DNA of 64,000 nucleotides from Pristionchus mayeri. Lineage: Eukaryota > Nematoda > Chromadorea > Rhabditida > Neodiplogasteridae. The notes below the pieces were generated by a model. That model worked only from the letters and a program-made list of their open reading frames with translations. It was not told where the DNA came from and made no database searches. Of the stretch, positions 1 through 13,800 are shown in pieces. Positions within the stretch are counted from its first letter, which is position 1. Every line of letters starts with the position of its first letter. The DNA lies in contig BTRK01000006.1 in NCBI GenBank assembly GCA_036245805.1, forward strand, positions 33,484,901 to 33,548,900, in the 5' to 3' direction. The translations under genes and the position numbers were made by a program.

Positions 1-3000
1 ATTTTTCACAGGCTCCATGGGTGAGACAATAATCGGCGTTTGTCTTCTCAATGGATCCGAGCTTCACAACAAACTCGCTCTGAAGATTCTGGATGCTTTC
101 CCGAAGATGGTCAATGACATCAATCTATCGGAGGACTATTATGGTGATGATTCGGGATGTTTTTATTACAATTATATGATTACGAGAAGTAGAAGGAGCA
201 AAAATGAGTCAATGCACACGGCATGTTAGAAAAGAGTTTGAGTTTTTTTATTAGAAAAAAGTGATAAATGAGACAACATGACAATCGCTTTTCCCAGGTC
301 TTTCTCCTCTGCATCAGGCGGTTGTCAATCAAGACGTGCGAATGGTTTCCATTCTGCTCAAGAGAGGCGCGGACGTCAACATTAGGTTACCAAGTCTATC
401 AACCTGCAAAAAATGATTCCAATTTCCACTTTTTTATGTATGCACAAATCCAACATCGGAGACAAAATGATTCCTAATCCTCTCAGATGCTACGGCGCCT
501 TCTTCTGCGCTGACGACCAGAAGGCGTCTCGAACTGATTCACTCGAGCACGAATACGTCGAATTGTCCCTCAGGACGAATTACACTGGGTGAGAAGGAGA
601 CTTTTCTTTACTATTCCTTCCCTCTTGCAGGTCGATGTACTTCGGTGAGTATCCCCTCTCTTTCGCTGCTTGCATGAACCATCCCGACTGCTATCGACTA
701 CTCATCGCTTACAAGGTTTCCCAATTTATTTCACTCAGAATTTTTCTGGAAAACAAAGTGAAAAGTCAGTAGAAAGTGTCAGCAAAAAGTTAGGAGAATA
801 TTTCAGGCGAATTCGAATGCGCAAGACACCAACGGGAACACGGTGCTCCATTTATGTGTGATTCACGAGAAACTGGCGAGTTCATATACAGACGTGCAAA
901 TGATAATAACTGCTGCCAGTTACAGGAAATGTTTCGACTCGCAGTGGAAAATGGAGCGAGTCTAAAAATAATGAACAAGCAGAAGTTGACGCCACTGACT
1001 CTCGCTGCCAAACTGGCGAAGAAGAAGGTGACAGTTGAAGTGGAGATGAGCCCCGAATTATACGACTCTGTAAATCGCATAATTTAAAATAAAAATATAA
1101 TTGCAGATGTTTCTCGAGATTCTCTCAATGGAGGGAGACACGATGTGGGAGTACGGCCCGTCCAGCAAGACTGCCTATCCACTAGCAAAGGTTTGAATGC
1201 ACTAATTTTATGTTCTCAAAATTGTAGTAATTTTCTAAGATTTGATTATCCTTGTTCCCTTCAGATCGATACAATAAATGAGACGAATGGAGGAATGAAC
1301 GAGGAGAGTGTTCTGTCACTTGTTGTTTACGGAGTACGTTTATCTAACTCATGAATTGAAATCTTATACATAAATACCACCTTTCGCAATCCTTACCCTC
1401 CTTCATCCATTATGTGCAGGAGACGACAGCTCACCTCGAGTTGCTTGATGGTCTTCTCGAGGATCTGCTAGAGATGAAATGGCAAGCATACGGACAGAAG
1501 AGGTACATTTTTGATTATCAATGTGCTATCTATTTTCAAACAATGTAAATCACAAGCATTGCAATGGAGATCAGCGTGTTTTCAGTTGGTTCAAGTCTCT
1601 ATCGCTGTTCATTGTTTACTACTTCTTCTTCTTCTGTGCTTTCATGACGAGACCTTTCTCAGAGACCACGAAGGCAAGTTTAGCAGCTAACTACGTCAAA
1701 TTCAAGAATCATCATGTAATGATAGTTTGAACGACAGAATGTGTTTGCAGGACTTGACTATGGGATTAATTGACCTGGATGGATACCGAAATGATTCCAT
1801 TTCAAAGTACTTCTACGAGAGTCGATTCGGAGAACGATTCAGTCTGTTCTTGCTTGATTATGTTTGTATACCAATGATGCGCATTGAAGATCGCACACAG
1901 ACGATGTGCCACCTCAACGAATATCAGCGATACGAGTACTACCATGGATACGTGAGTTAATTCTTTGCTCTCACTAGGGTTGAGAGATTACTTCTCCTCT
2001 TCCAGTTTCGTCTCGTTTGCGAGGTTTCAGTCGTCACTCTCATCATCATCCAGATCATCCTCGATGTACGGGATATCCAGAGGATCGGAAGGAAGAAGTG
2101 GTTCGACATCTACGTAAGCACTCCTGTAGGTTGCAAAAGATCAAAGATCACTGCAGTATGCCTTCCCCGCGAAGCTCTCCTACAAGATCTCCTACTTCCT
2201 CGTACTCGCAATCGTCCCCATGAGGTCACGGAAGAAGCCTAATTGTTTCTACTTCCTCCATTCAGACTTCTCTGCAATCAGGGCGACATCTTCCTCGTCA
2301 TTGACAATGCCCTCTCCAACATCTCCGTGATTCTGGTGAATCCTAATTTGCACAATCTTCATCTTTCATATTTCTATATCCTGGTGTTTATCTCTAGATT
2401 TTCTTGCTATATTTGAGTGAAATGTAAATACTAAATTCTTCAGACGACAGTTCACTTCCTTTACTTCTGTCGTGCCATCAAGTTCATCGGACCTTTCGTC
2501 TTGATGATCTACACTATCATTGGTTATTTTGACTTGATGATTTTATCAATGACTAGTCCGGCTGCCACCCGCCTTCAGCGGGGGCCCCGTCCTAGCGGAG
2601 TAGGTTTCGCAATCACTCGTTTCACAACTTGTTGACGCGCGATCTCTCTCCCTCCCCATTTCATAATCGTTTCGTAACTGTTTCGCAATCCGGACAGACG
2701 TGGTCACAGTGCGCTTTATATATAGGTATAGATTTTTTCTAATTCCAGCCACTGACATCATCCGATTCCTTCTCATCTACTCCATTTTCCTCATTGGATT
2801 CTCGCAATGTTTGCTTAATTTTTTTGTTGCTATTTTCGCATAATTCAACTTGAAGCCTTCTACATAATCTTCACTGCCTGCCAACGTGAGAACGACATTC
2901 TGAAGGCAGAAGGGAATACTGTAATCGATTAGTTGTAATGAACGCTAGAGATACGTAGATGATCCCTGTGCGGGCAGAGATAGGAAACAAGTCCTATTTT

Positions 3001-4203
3001 GTTTGAATACCATTCTGCAGATCGGTCGTGAGTTCGACAACATAATGCAGTCTCCAGTAGACGCACTCATTCGAACGTTCATTATGACAATCGGCCAGTT
3101 TGCTTTGCTTTGTACGAGATAATGAAACTGAAAATGAGTTTATAAATGACAATTAGATCATTTGCAAATAACTCTCTAGCCTCCTGGTAAGTTAATGTGT
3201 GTATCAAGAGACTAGAAGTTCTTGAAGATCACAGTAAGCGAATCAACAAATCCAGACCATCGAAAGCAATTCACTGATAAATTCCAGGCGAGTTCATGGT
3301 TCTCTACCGTGAATTGGCTGCTTGTCCCGTCGATCTCATGCGTAACATCGGAAAGGTGACCATCACTGTATTTGAAATTGTTGACATCAAATTCATTTGA
3401 AGGGTGTCTTCGTTATGTTCGAGCTGTGTGTGTCCATCCTGCAGGTACTGAATAAGTGATTGGAGGAACATTTAGACATTCATTCCTAGTTCAATCTTCT
3501 CATTGCCATGATGACCCGCACGTACGAGACCATCTTCCTCACGAGGAAGGAATGGAAGAGACAGGTAGGCAGAGATCAAAGTTGAAATTAGTTGAGGGTA
3601 ATGGCTACTTAGGCGCGTGCTAAATTTTAAAAAAAGAATGTGTTCAAGTGATCATTTCAGTGGGCGCAGGTCATTCTCATGCTGGAACTCTCCCTCTCGC
3701 CTCGTGAAGTGAGCAGTGCACCAATTTCACGAACAATGCGAAACTTCTAGCGATTGACTGCTCTCCTTTCGTACTCTCGCCCGACTGGAACGAATAAGCA
3801 AGCGAGAAGTTTCGTCGTCAGCAAGAAACTCGATGTGCGCTACATTTTGAAATACCGCTGTTCTGAGTTCGAGTTCGGAGTTCTGTTATGAATTCAGTTG
3901 TAGAAATAGTTTTCTCGAAGGACGTATTGATTGATGCCGTGGAAAAAAATGAAATGTGATTCAGACTCGGAACCTCGAGGAATTCGACAAGCAAGTACAG
4001 AAGGAGAAGTTGGATATGCTGAAGGAGGAGAAGAGACTACTCGCGAGGAGGAAGAAGATCGTCAGTTACATTTTATTGGAAAAAGCGTTCGATGGTTTTG
4101 TGTAATCGATGCCATTAGAAGTAGAAAATGAATAACAACATAATTGTTGCAGGAATCAGAAGCCGCTGGTCGCCCGACGACCACGATGTTCAAGTTTTAT
4201 TGA
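1..4203 (+). CDS. TRPV-type cation channel subunit (osm-9/ocr family), 5' end outside window
   Basis: Spliced reading gives ankyrin-repeat exons first ([20 protein letters not shown] near 300-385; [15 protein letters not shown] near 830; [18 protein letters not shown] near 975). Six hydrophobic segments follow, then the pore exon ending MTIG near 3095 and the exon [20 protein letters not shown] near 3292. The S6/TRP region reads [20 protein letters not shown] near 3490. A charged coiled C-terminus ([12 protein letters not shown]) ends in MFKFY and a stop at 4201-4203, with AATAAA at 4285. This order is that of invertebrate TRPV channels, which act in ciliated sensory neurons in C. elegans. 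The window opens inside the gene, so the N-terminus is missing. The intron at 2519-2748 carries a GC-rich repeat. I cannot tell osm-9 from an ocr paralogue by eye. Family assignment is confident; exact exon ends are less so. Confidence 0.85.
2551..2735. repeat. GC-rich short interspersed element in TRPV intron
   Basis: The intron between the S4 and S5 exons holds a block unlike its AT-rich surroundings. It has GC-rich stretches (GCGGGGGCCCCGTCCTAGCG near 2578), several TTTCGCAATC/TTTCGTAAC-like repeats, and ends CGGACAGACGTGG...TTTATATATAGGTATAG. A GC-rich body with a TATATA tail suggests a SINE-like or LINE-tail retroposon. I see no target-site duplication and no A/B box that I trust. The surrounding exons still join in phase. 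Confidence 0.4.
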
Positions 4204-4328
4204 TTTCCAGCACATTTACAATTTTTTGATTGTCATTCTCGAGATATTTTTGAGTAGTACACAACTTACGGTTCAGTAATGTTTAATAAAACATTTATTT
4301 ACTTTAAAACAATTGTGAATCAAAAGGA

Positions 4329-4401
4329 TGCCACGAGCCGGGATCGAACCGGCGACCTTTAGATCTTCAGTCTAACGCTCTCCCAACTGAGCTATCATGG
4401 C
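4329..4401 (-). tRNA. tRNA-Phe (anticodon GAA)
   Basis: The reverse complement is a complete 73-nt cloverleaf without intron. Acceptor stem GCCATGA pairs imperfectly with TCGTGGC plus discriminator A. The A box is TAGCTCAGTTGG, the anticodon stem-loop is TTAGACTGAAGATCTAA with GAA, and the B box is GGTTCGATCCC. It lies between the TRPV gene and the next gene, on the opposite strand. The only blemish is possible G:T pairing in the acceptor stem. Confidence 0.95.
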
Positions 4402-4631
4402 AGATGAGTACCCCTCGTTCTGCCGAGACTATTACCGAGAATTTCACGGGCGGTCACTTCTTGCTGTCAGAAATAAACTTTCCTCCTCAAATTGACTCAA
4501 ATCTGTCTACTCTGCCATTTATTCTCAAGGTAATCGGTATTCGAACGTTTTGCTCTCGCGAATCTTGAATGTTCAAGTGTCACTGTGCTTTCGTTTTACG
4601 AGCATTCGCCCCCTCCGTCGAGTAGAGACAG

Positions 4632-5486
4632 ATGTTAACCTACTTCCTCTTCATCGCAGTAGCTCAAGCCCTGATATGGGGCAATCGATTCGTAGAGCAG
4701 AACCCCCGAGATCCCACCTTCTTCGTCAGTTTAATTCAGACCTCATATCGTAGAAAGTTGCAAACGTTAACATGGGGTGTTCTACAGCACAAGTGTCATC
4801 GATACTTCAGATACATTTTTCAGAGAAAGGTGTGGTCTGGGGTATCAACAATAAATGCCGAACCACAACCGGGGCCGTGGCATCTGATTCCCGTTGAGGT
4901 ATCAATATCGAGTATTGGTAATAATAATTGATAGACGTCCTTCTAGCTCATGAGCGTGCGCACGGAAGTGAGAAAAGATGGAATTTACTACCAGTGAGTC
5001 GTTCTCAGGATTGACAATTCGATTGAACTGTTAATGCTCTTCACTCTTATCAATACAAGAACTCTATGTTTATAACAGACATCCCATGATTTCTAAATAG
5101 GTGAGAGGATAGTGCGATACAAATGTTGTCATTGACAATTGCACATTGTACAATAATGACAATACAAATTGTCATCCAAATGCTTTCGCCCGTCAAATTT
5201 CTTCTATTCAGATTCGATGTCAACTGTCGCGAGTCGACATGTGCTCGCTACAAAGTTGCCCCTGCTTTCGTGAATCAAGTCAGTTTTTGAACTGGAAAAT
5301 AAATTCGACATCTACGAAATGCAAGTTTAAAGATTACTCAATTGAATGGTCTGGCAGGAGTTGTGCACGGAGCGTTCCTCTGGATTCTCCTTCCTTATCC
5401 GTCTCGTGCTGGTGGAAATGCCGAAGAATCGGAGTGTCTACTACGTGGAAGACAAGCAGAAGATGGGATTCTATCAACACCAATGA
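4632..5486 (+). CDS. small secreted protein, cystatin-like
   Basis: Five exons join in phase: 4632-4724, 4824-4898, about 4948-4994, about 5213-5277 and about 5359-5486, giving roughly 137 residues. The N-terminus MLTYFLFIAVAQALIWGN is a signal peptide. The mature part contains INAEPQPGPWHLIPVE, then a strand with a G-x-YY motif, FDVNCRESTC, and a C-terminal strand FSFLIRLVLVEMPKN. The order N-x-E, PVE strand, ESTC and a late hydrophobic strand before a Pro resembles nematode cystatins, which inhibit papain-like cysteine proteases. The inhibitory QxVxG loop is not conserved (SVRTEVRKDG at that place), so inhibitory function is doubtful. The ATG follows an AG dinucleotide by 6 nt, compatible with trans-splicing. 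Splice phases are well supported; the family call is tentative. Confidence 0.5.
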
Positions 5487-7793
5487 CCCATCCGCTTTTT
5501 GATTCTTCGATGATTTAATGGCTGCATCAATATCACATGAAAATTGAACAACAATTTCCCATAGGAGGGCAAATGAAAAATGACGGTCCCCAATACCATC
5601 TCTTGTCTACCTGATTATTCAGTGCATACCCTTGGGCAAAGACTGCTGACCCTTCCCTCCCCTGGTATTGACAGTCCGCCCTTCCCTCTCTCCCTCACGA
5701 TGGACACTCACAAACAATGCACACGTTCACGAGAGATCGAGGCGGTTTAGTTCCAGATCATTAATCGAGAGGGAGGTTCGACCTCACCATCAGATTCCGT
5801 GTCTGCGAGATAACAACAGTGCTAATTCTATTTTCTAATTGTTTTCACGTGAAAAAATTGTTATTGAATACGTTTATTCATTAATCTTTCTTTCCGGAAC
5901 TAATTCGTCCTGATTCGTATTCACCATCGCCTCTCGCTCACTCCGTAATACTCCCTCCCTCCCTCATTCCTCTTCAATCTCCCTCTCAAATCTCTCACAC
6001 TAACGAATACCAATTAGTCGCGAGAGGGAATGGGACTCTCTCACTTTCGTGTGATCTCTCTTCGATTAGACATCAGAGAGAGACAGCAAAATGAAGAGTC
6101 GATGGAAGGGAACGATCCAATCGCTTCCTTGTAGTTCTTGTAGATCAATCGGCTCTTATGCTATTTCCGAGAAGTACAGCTGTGACAAATAACATTCCTC
6201 TATCGAATCACCATTTTTTCCTTCGATTGCCTTAGTGCCTTAGCTTTAGTGAAGAAATTTCACCAGTATGCGAAATTCCGCTGAATTACCTTGCTCTTCA
6301 GATGGAAAAAATAAAAGCTATCTTGCAAATGAAAAAATATCACTGATCCTAGAAAATGAACATTCAGCCCATTGTGCAGCTTCACAAAAATGAATGGTGT
6401 ACTTACTATGTGACTATACTTTGCCTCTTTCTCTTTCATCCGTTTATCACTGGCCTAGCCGATATCTCAAATATTTGGGAGCGCGCTCTCACGTAAAACA
6501 TGTTGTAGATGCGCATCTCCCCTGCTATCCTTCTCCCTCTCTCAGATCACTGCTATCTCTCTCCTTCCTCTCTTTCTCTCTCCTCTCTCCAATCTTCCCA
6601 CTCTCTCTTCCTTTCACTCAGCCATTTCCTTATCGAGACAACCTTGTCCCCCTGCAACAAGGTCACTTTCGGGTCTGCGTCTCATTGGAATCCTCTCTCT
6701 ATCCCTTTCTTCCTCTCTTTCTCTCGTCTCTCTTCATTCCCCATACTCTATCATTCACTAGTTGATCTACTGCATTTGCGCACCGATCGATGAGCTGCAA
6801 CATTCCTCTCTTATCTTTCTCTGGTTTTGAGGAGTGAATGGCTTATCAGAGAGGTGCATGTGATTCATGTTCTTGAACATTCGTTGCAACGAATCGTGCG
6901 CGAATCGTCCATTGTTACTCTCATTGTCTTCTCCAACTCTTCGGGAATACTTCAATACCTCGTATTGTTTGATATTTTGCGTTATTCCATTGCCGCGGTA
7001 TCAGTGTGCGTCTTCCATAGCGTATACTTGAATAAGCATGCATCACAACGACTCGACCATTCATGTGTGGATGGTCTGTCTTGAGTAGTACTGTTTGGTC
7101 ACTCCTTCGTCCATCTTCTTCTTCCTCCTCTCTTTTATCACCGACCTCCTCGTGTTTGATCTGCCCGTACTTTGGATAAGACTCTCGATGGCAAACACTT
7201 GCATGCATTCCCGCACTGATTCACTCTTTCAGATGTGTCATGTAGCCTCGAGGGGACACTCACCAATATTCCTTCCTGTCTGTTGGCATAGTCATCCCTA
7301 GACCCTTCCATTGCAACCAACTACATTCTTTATGCGATTGCTGAATGAGTCTGAATTATGAACTAACTGAAGGCTTTCCAAATATCACTATGATTCAGCT
7401 ATTGTTTGTCATCAGTGAAGGGAAAGAGAACGGTGGGTGATATCAATAGCGAGAGAAAAGGAGGCGATTGATCGATTGTTGACCACTTATGATGCAGCGC
7501 CCCGAGAAACCTTAGTCATATGAAGGGTCTGAGAAGAAAGATCCCATTCTATCGAGTTTACTTTTATTTTTTTTGCTATTGCGTACGTTCAACTCAACTC
7601 GCACTTTCTCCCATTGATTGAATCACACTAACAGCCTCTTTCTCCCTCTTCGACAGTATTTTCTATTCTATTAGTTTGTGTCGTTCTTCGCTTCTCGGGG
7701 AGAAACAGCCTAAAGAGCGAAGCAATGTGTCATGCGGCCGTGTCACTGCTCGATTTTTCCTTTATTTCTTCATTTTCAACCATTTTTCATTGC
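5487..7793. other. intergenic region, CT-rich, no gene seen
   Basis: This 2.3-kb stretch between the cystatin-like gene and the first acceptor of the FERM-PTP gene has long pyrimidine-rich runs (6525-6740, CTCTCT/TTCCTC type) that create open frames made mainly of Ser, Leu and Pro. No splice-consistent exon chain or domain is visible on either strand. It probably contains the upstream regulatory region of the FERM-PTP gene. Confidence 0.5.
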
Positions 7794-7838
7794 AGATTCA
7801 TGATTTAGCAACTGAGGAAGACTGAAGATCCGTGAGAA

Positions 7839-10800
7839 ATGCAGTCGTTCCCACACAAATTGAGACTGGGCAAGAAGAGCGGCTGCTACGATCTCAGCCA
7901 GGTGAGACTGCCTTCTCCCAGAGATCATAGTTAGCTAATATTATGAGCATTGTAGTAAATATTCAATTTTAAATCTAGAACAGACTTGAAATGTATTGAA
8001 ATAATTGAAACCTTCTACTTGAGGACATCTACGTGCTCACTGTCTGTGTCGGAGACACTGCATTCATTCAGGTAAGACGGTCTATTGGGGAAATAGGGCT
8101 CTTAGGAAATGATTTACTCTTATTGTTGAAAGAAAATATGGTAAATTATGGCACTCTCTTGTGTAGTCAGTACACTTTTCGATACAATTCTAAGCATTGA
8201 AGAATGTGGTATATCATTATCCACCTGTTCATAAATAATTCCATCTCATATCAGTGCACTCTGACTACTCCTTCTACGGCAGTCCAATGTCTGCAGTACA
8301 TCAGCCACAAGATGCAGTTGGGCCAGGTGAGATTATGAATAACAATAAAAATATTCGAATAACGATATAGAAAGGGATTTAGGTATGAGCATGAAAATAT
8401 TTTGTGGATATGACAACACTATTACAATAATTTCTATCTCTCTTATTTTTTAAATGCTTTCTAAATTAATAAATTGTTGTTCATTTGGTTGAAATGGATG
8501 GAATTCAGATCGAGATGTTCGGATTGCGTTTTCAAATGCGAACAAACGACCCCGATGAGAAGAGAATGAGGTAAATGGGAATCAAGCTCGTCTGAAATAT
8601 TATCTACGATTCTTCCTTTCAGCGAACTGTTTTTCCAATATGAGTTATTTCTGAAATAAGTTACTTAGACCGTCGCAAGCAAAGCAAATAAATTGCAGAT
8701 GGGTGGAACTAGACAAGCCACTGCGGCGACAATTGGACAAATGGGCGTGTAAACCATGGGAAAATAAGGTGAGAAAGTCTCGAGGACAACATAGAAGCCC
8801 ATACTCGGATGGTATATCTGCGCGTACTGGGAATTTCTTAAGGTTCAACTGGCCGTTTTGTACCACACTCCGAACACTTTCTCACTCACGGATCACATGG
8901 CGCGGTCAGTTGTAATTTGAAATTATGATAGCGATTGGTCTATCCCTAAATTCTGAACGCTCTAGAGGTTGTGATATTTCATTTTCCTTCATCGATCAGC
9001 TAAATTGTAAATTCCCTCACATACATTGTGTTGGTCTGAAGGGCAAAAGATAATATTTCTGCAAAAAAAATAAGGATTCATTGGTTGTCATTTCAGGTCG
9101 TACTATTTCCTGATGATGAAGCTGGAGATAATCGAGGGAAGAATGACTGTCGATCTGGAGAAGAATATCACACTCGCTGCATACTCACTACAGGGTAAGG
9201 CCATTCCTCTCTTGAAGTATTGAAGATTGTGAGATTGATGATAAGATATTGGGCAGCCGTTGATGCTCATCCACACCTTCAAAGTCCCTTTTGAAGATAA
9301 TAAGTCTGATACGCACCCATTTCAGTGGAATACGGCGACTTCGACCCCTCGACGCATACAATTGACTTCCTGCAGAGTATTCCTCTCCTGCCTAAGGTAA
9401 GACACGTATTTCTCACTGTGATACAACTTTTCCGAATCTTCCGGTTTGTTCATGTTCCCTTAGAATTTCAATTTGATCGTTTTATAATGCATGAATATTC
9501 CTAAAGTAGGCTACCGTATACGTTTCCGTCAACAGTATTTCTTTGCAGGAGATCTGTCGTTCAGCGCATCTGCTTGGTGACCAACTGCAGAAAGTTCTCA
9601 TGGCATACGCTAGCATGAGGGTACGTCAATATTCTATACTTTCAATGATCAATCGATTGTCTGTGTCTTTTCTGATATAGTAGCAGACGCAATCTGAATG
9701 CATGCAGTGATTTATCGATTCGCAGGGTCACTGCACTCGTGACACTGCGGCAGTCCTGTACATAACGGATGCGATTCAGTCTGAAGGATACGGAGAGGAG
9801 TACTTCAAGGCCAAGGTAAGCTAATATGAAGAGTGCTAAAAAAACGAGGATGTAAAATTAAATCAATGTACAATTTAAAAAATTAATTCCGGCAAACCGC
9901 AATCCTTGCAGGACGAGGATTCATCCGAGGTGAAGGTTGGCTACGCACCCCATGGAATCATCGTCAGAGGATCCTACGGCGCACCCATCAAATACATGTA
10001 CGCTATCCTTTTTATCCGCTACCGATTCGATTGTCATATTCAATGCACATTAATATGAGATAGTGCTTTCAGGTGGCACGATATCCGTGAGATCGCAGCG
10101 AGAAAGAGACATCTGCTGATCAAGTTACTCGATGATCGAACGGTGGAGTACACACTGGTGAGTGGAGATGAGAAGAAAGAAGTACTCTCATTCTTATTCT
10201 TCTCAAAATTGATCGACTGGGCTAAATATAGGAGAAGCATAGTCAAAGGTTCACTTCAGGAATCGGCAGAGTGGTCTCGCTACGTAGCGATGGTGCTGCA
10301 ATGGCAGGTAAGGCAACTCCATCCCCATCTATTCATTTCGTTACTAGCATTGCGTGTTCTAGGAAAGCGGAAAGCTAAATTTCGGCTAGTTTAACTGGTA
10401 AAGGTGATTATCTAAATAAAATATTCAGGCTGGTCATGCGATGAGCAAAGCGATCGAAATGAATCGAGCTCCCGTTGAATTCGCCAAATTACAGGTAAGC
10501 TGAATTATCGCAATGCTTTACAAATATAGAGCTGAAAAGGAGCGTATCATATCCGTAATGCATTTACAGGGAGGCATAAAAACTCCCGTTCCCCATGCCT
10601 CTTCCTCCTTCCATCTCGCCCAATCCACCAACGATGTCCATCAACTGTCAATCAGCGCTGCGAGGTTAATGGACTTTCTTGAATGAATCAATCCTTAAAA
10701 TTTCCTTTTTGCAATCGACGAAATTCCATCGTATATTTGTAGGTCTCAGTCGTCTCTCTTCATTCCTCGTGGAGCGACTTCGATGATGGATATGGTGAGA

Positions 10801-13800
10801 GTGGAGAACTCGTGGAAGGCCAAACATCCCCTCTCTTCCGTCTCATTCAATCATCACGCCGCACAGGGTACTCGGAGTCTTTTTCTTTATCCAAGAGATT
10901 CGGTTTACTTTTAAATTCTCAGTGCACATCGACAATCGGCAACGTGCGTCTTCCACTGGAGTATGCACTTCAATGCAGTACTCGAATGTGGGAGGAGGAG
11001 CAGGAGGAGGAGCACAGGTACGGGGATGCATCGACAATGTATTCTCTCCTTTATTTATCGCATGCCTTGAGACAATAGCTCATTTGAGTCGCTTGTTAGT
11101 TGGATCTTTGCTCTTTCTCAGAATGTCGATGAACTGATAGGAATGAACAGCATACCATTGTCTATCACAAAGTGAATGATACTCGCCCTTCATGTTCTCG
11201 TTAGGATTGGAAACATTTCCAGTTCGTATGCTACCAATCAGTAATTCATACTCTCTAGGAAATGATTGTTCTCCATTTCATATTATCTTCTTTCAGTCAG
11301 AACGCGTTCGTTTTCAGAGCATCCCTTTTTTCGAGTTGAATGTTTTCCAGGCTCAGATGTGGAATCCTTCAACTTCAGCTGCCCCTACTACTTCCGAGAG
11401 CGGATCCTCGAACATGACACCACTCACTCGGTTTGAATCCTCCTTCTCTTATATTTTTTTCCAATTATTGATGATCTTAACTCCACTCATATTCTCGGAT
11501 TGGTAATGGAACCGAACTAAAGAATGGGAATAACACTGTGAAATATAGTGAATTCCAGCAGCGAACTGGACGTGGGACAACGGGAGATCGCCAGTGCTGA
11601 ACCTCCCAGAATGGTATGGCATGGACACTATTATTAACGCAATTTTTGAGAATAATATATGTTCACATTTCATGAATTTCTTAGGACAGAGACAATGTGC
11701 ATTCAAAAACATAGGTTTCTTCCCGAACTAACAGTATCTACGTATTATCACACTTACCAGTGCAAACTGAGTGATCCTTCATTTCCATTCCAGACGATGG
11801 GATCTTCTCCCGAGATGCGTGTTCTCGGAATTCACGATGCGAGGAGAAGACCACCCGCGGCTGTACCACGACTCACTGAGGTATGCCATCAAACATTTTC
11901 ATTTAAGCGATTACATGCTCAAAAATTAGATAAACGCATGCTCAAACTAGGCCAAATATATTATATTTTCTTCCTATCTCAAATTTCTGGGACGATCGGA
12001 AGGGCGCTCAGATTCAGATAATCGACTCTCCGTACTTCCAATCCACTCCAAATCTAATGGCAGCTCATCGTGCAATTTCATCCGGATCGGTGAATTTCCC
12101 TGATTGATTGGCTAAAGAAAACCCTTCAGAAGATTCAAAACGTCCAATATCATCCGTTATGCATTGCAGAAAGACACGACCGACTACAACTTCCGTTCCT
12201 CCAATGGCCATGTAGTGAGTGTTCCCTATAATTCCTCCATTCTCACTCCATCCATTCCCATTTCTTCTTACTTATCTTACTCTCGAGAGTCAATGTAGAT
12301 TGGGGAGAGTCACTCTCTAATTCGGTCTGTTGATAGAGGCATCCGCTAATGCGACACTCGCTCTCTATCTACCTATTCTTTCATAACTCCTCGCTCTTCT
12401 GACTTGCGAATAATTGCGAATTGGAGTCATCGAATATTCGGGCAGAACAATCATCTCTACTCCTCATTGTCCATATTCTGCCCTGTCTAGTCAGGAGTGC
12501 ATGGACTGCGTTACTTCGTTCTCTAGCTCTTTCCATCAACCGGTACTCCCGCCCGCGTTTTTGTCCCATCTTGCGTCACTCATACTCCTCAAAGCTCTTC
12601 CATTTCAATCACTTTTTTCTACAAGAGCAGTAGTATCCATTCTTTCCATCCTTGCATATTCATAGTACTGCGTCCAATCAGCGAAAAAGACCGGAACCGT
12701 TTGCCTTGTCCGACTAATCTCTCCATCCTACCAGTTGGTGGCCATCATTAGGCAGTAGAGAACACTATTTGCCTCCTCTCTTCCCACACTTTCTCGCTTC
12801 TCCTCTATCTAAAAGTATGAAAAATTTGCAATTAACCATATTTCGAAGTTAGCAAACTCTACTGGCTCTTTCCTTGAACCGTAGTCCATTTATGGTGTAT
12901 CATACTGAATAGAGTTGATTTCCCAGCTAATTGGAGCTTTAGTATGTACTTAGTTCTCTTCCCATTCAAATTACTGATCTGGGTTAGTCCACTCTCAAGG
13001 TCCTCTTGTCCATCCAATCCTCATGCAGTAAAAGTGAGAGTGACGACTTCTTTCATCACATCCCGATTGCATTAATCTCGAATCCTCTTTGAAAGAAATT
13101 CTCACTCTTTTTGTTCCATATCTGTGCTCTCTCGCATTTCGGATAGGATGGAATAGTATGGGAAATAAAGAGAGCGAGATCCTTCCATTCATGGTTCTTG
13201 ACCGAAACTTGTGTTGTTGTCACGAACCAGCACACTTTCGCTTCTTGTGAAAACCTCTAAAACGTGAAATTTCTCGGATAATAGGCACTTTGATTTGAAG
13301 CATTTTGAGCCTCATCAAATGTGGATTGCTCTCCTCTTTTCTTCCCTGTTACTCTGTGATTCATCCTGCAGTAGGAAGACTCCCCCTGTGTCATCTCGAT
13401 CGCCCCCTCCCTCACGAGAAGTTCCAATGGGAGGAGGAAGTATCCATTCAATCACCCTCCTCCCCATGACTGTTCCACCCTCAATGGTGCCTGAACTTTC
13501 GCCAGCTATAGAGCTATAGTCCGAAGGAATTCCCTCTTTTCTTCCTCTTCTTCTTCTCGTTTCATAACCACGGGGTGCGACTTTTCCTGTGTCTCGAGAA
13601 CGCTCCAAGGCCGTGAATTCACTAATTTTAGTTCGTGTTTGCTCGGGGGGCCGATGGCGAGAAGAGATAGGTAATCGGAGGAAGAAGGGGAGAGTTTATT
13701 GAGAGTCTCAAGTCGATTCACTCTGCCAATAGCGCCCGCTTAGCTTTTTCGCTATTGACTCTTCTCGAATTGAACTCTCGATTTAATACTTCTTCTTTTT

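Noticed and set aside
6394..6793. 123-aa and 94-aa Ser/Leu/Pro-rich open frames
   Set aside because: They come from pyrimidine-rich intergenic DNA, have no splice partners and no motif.
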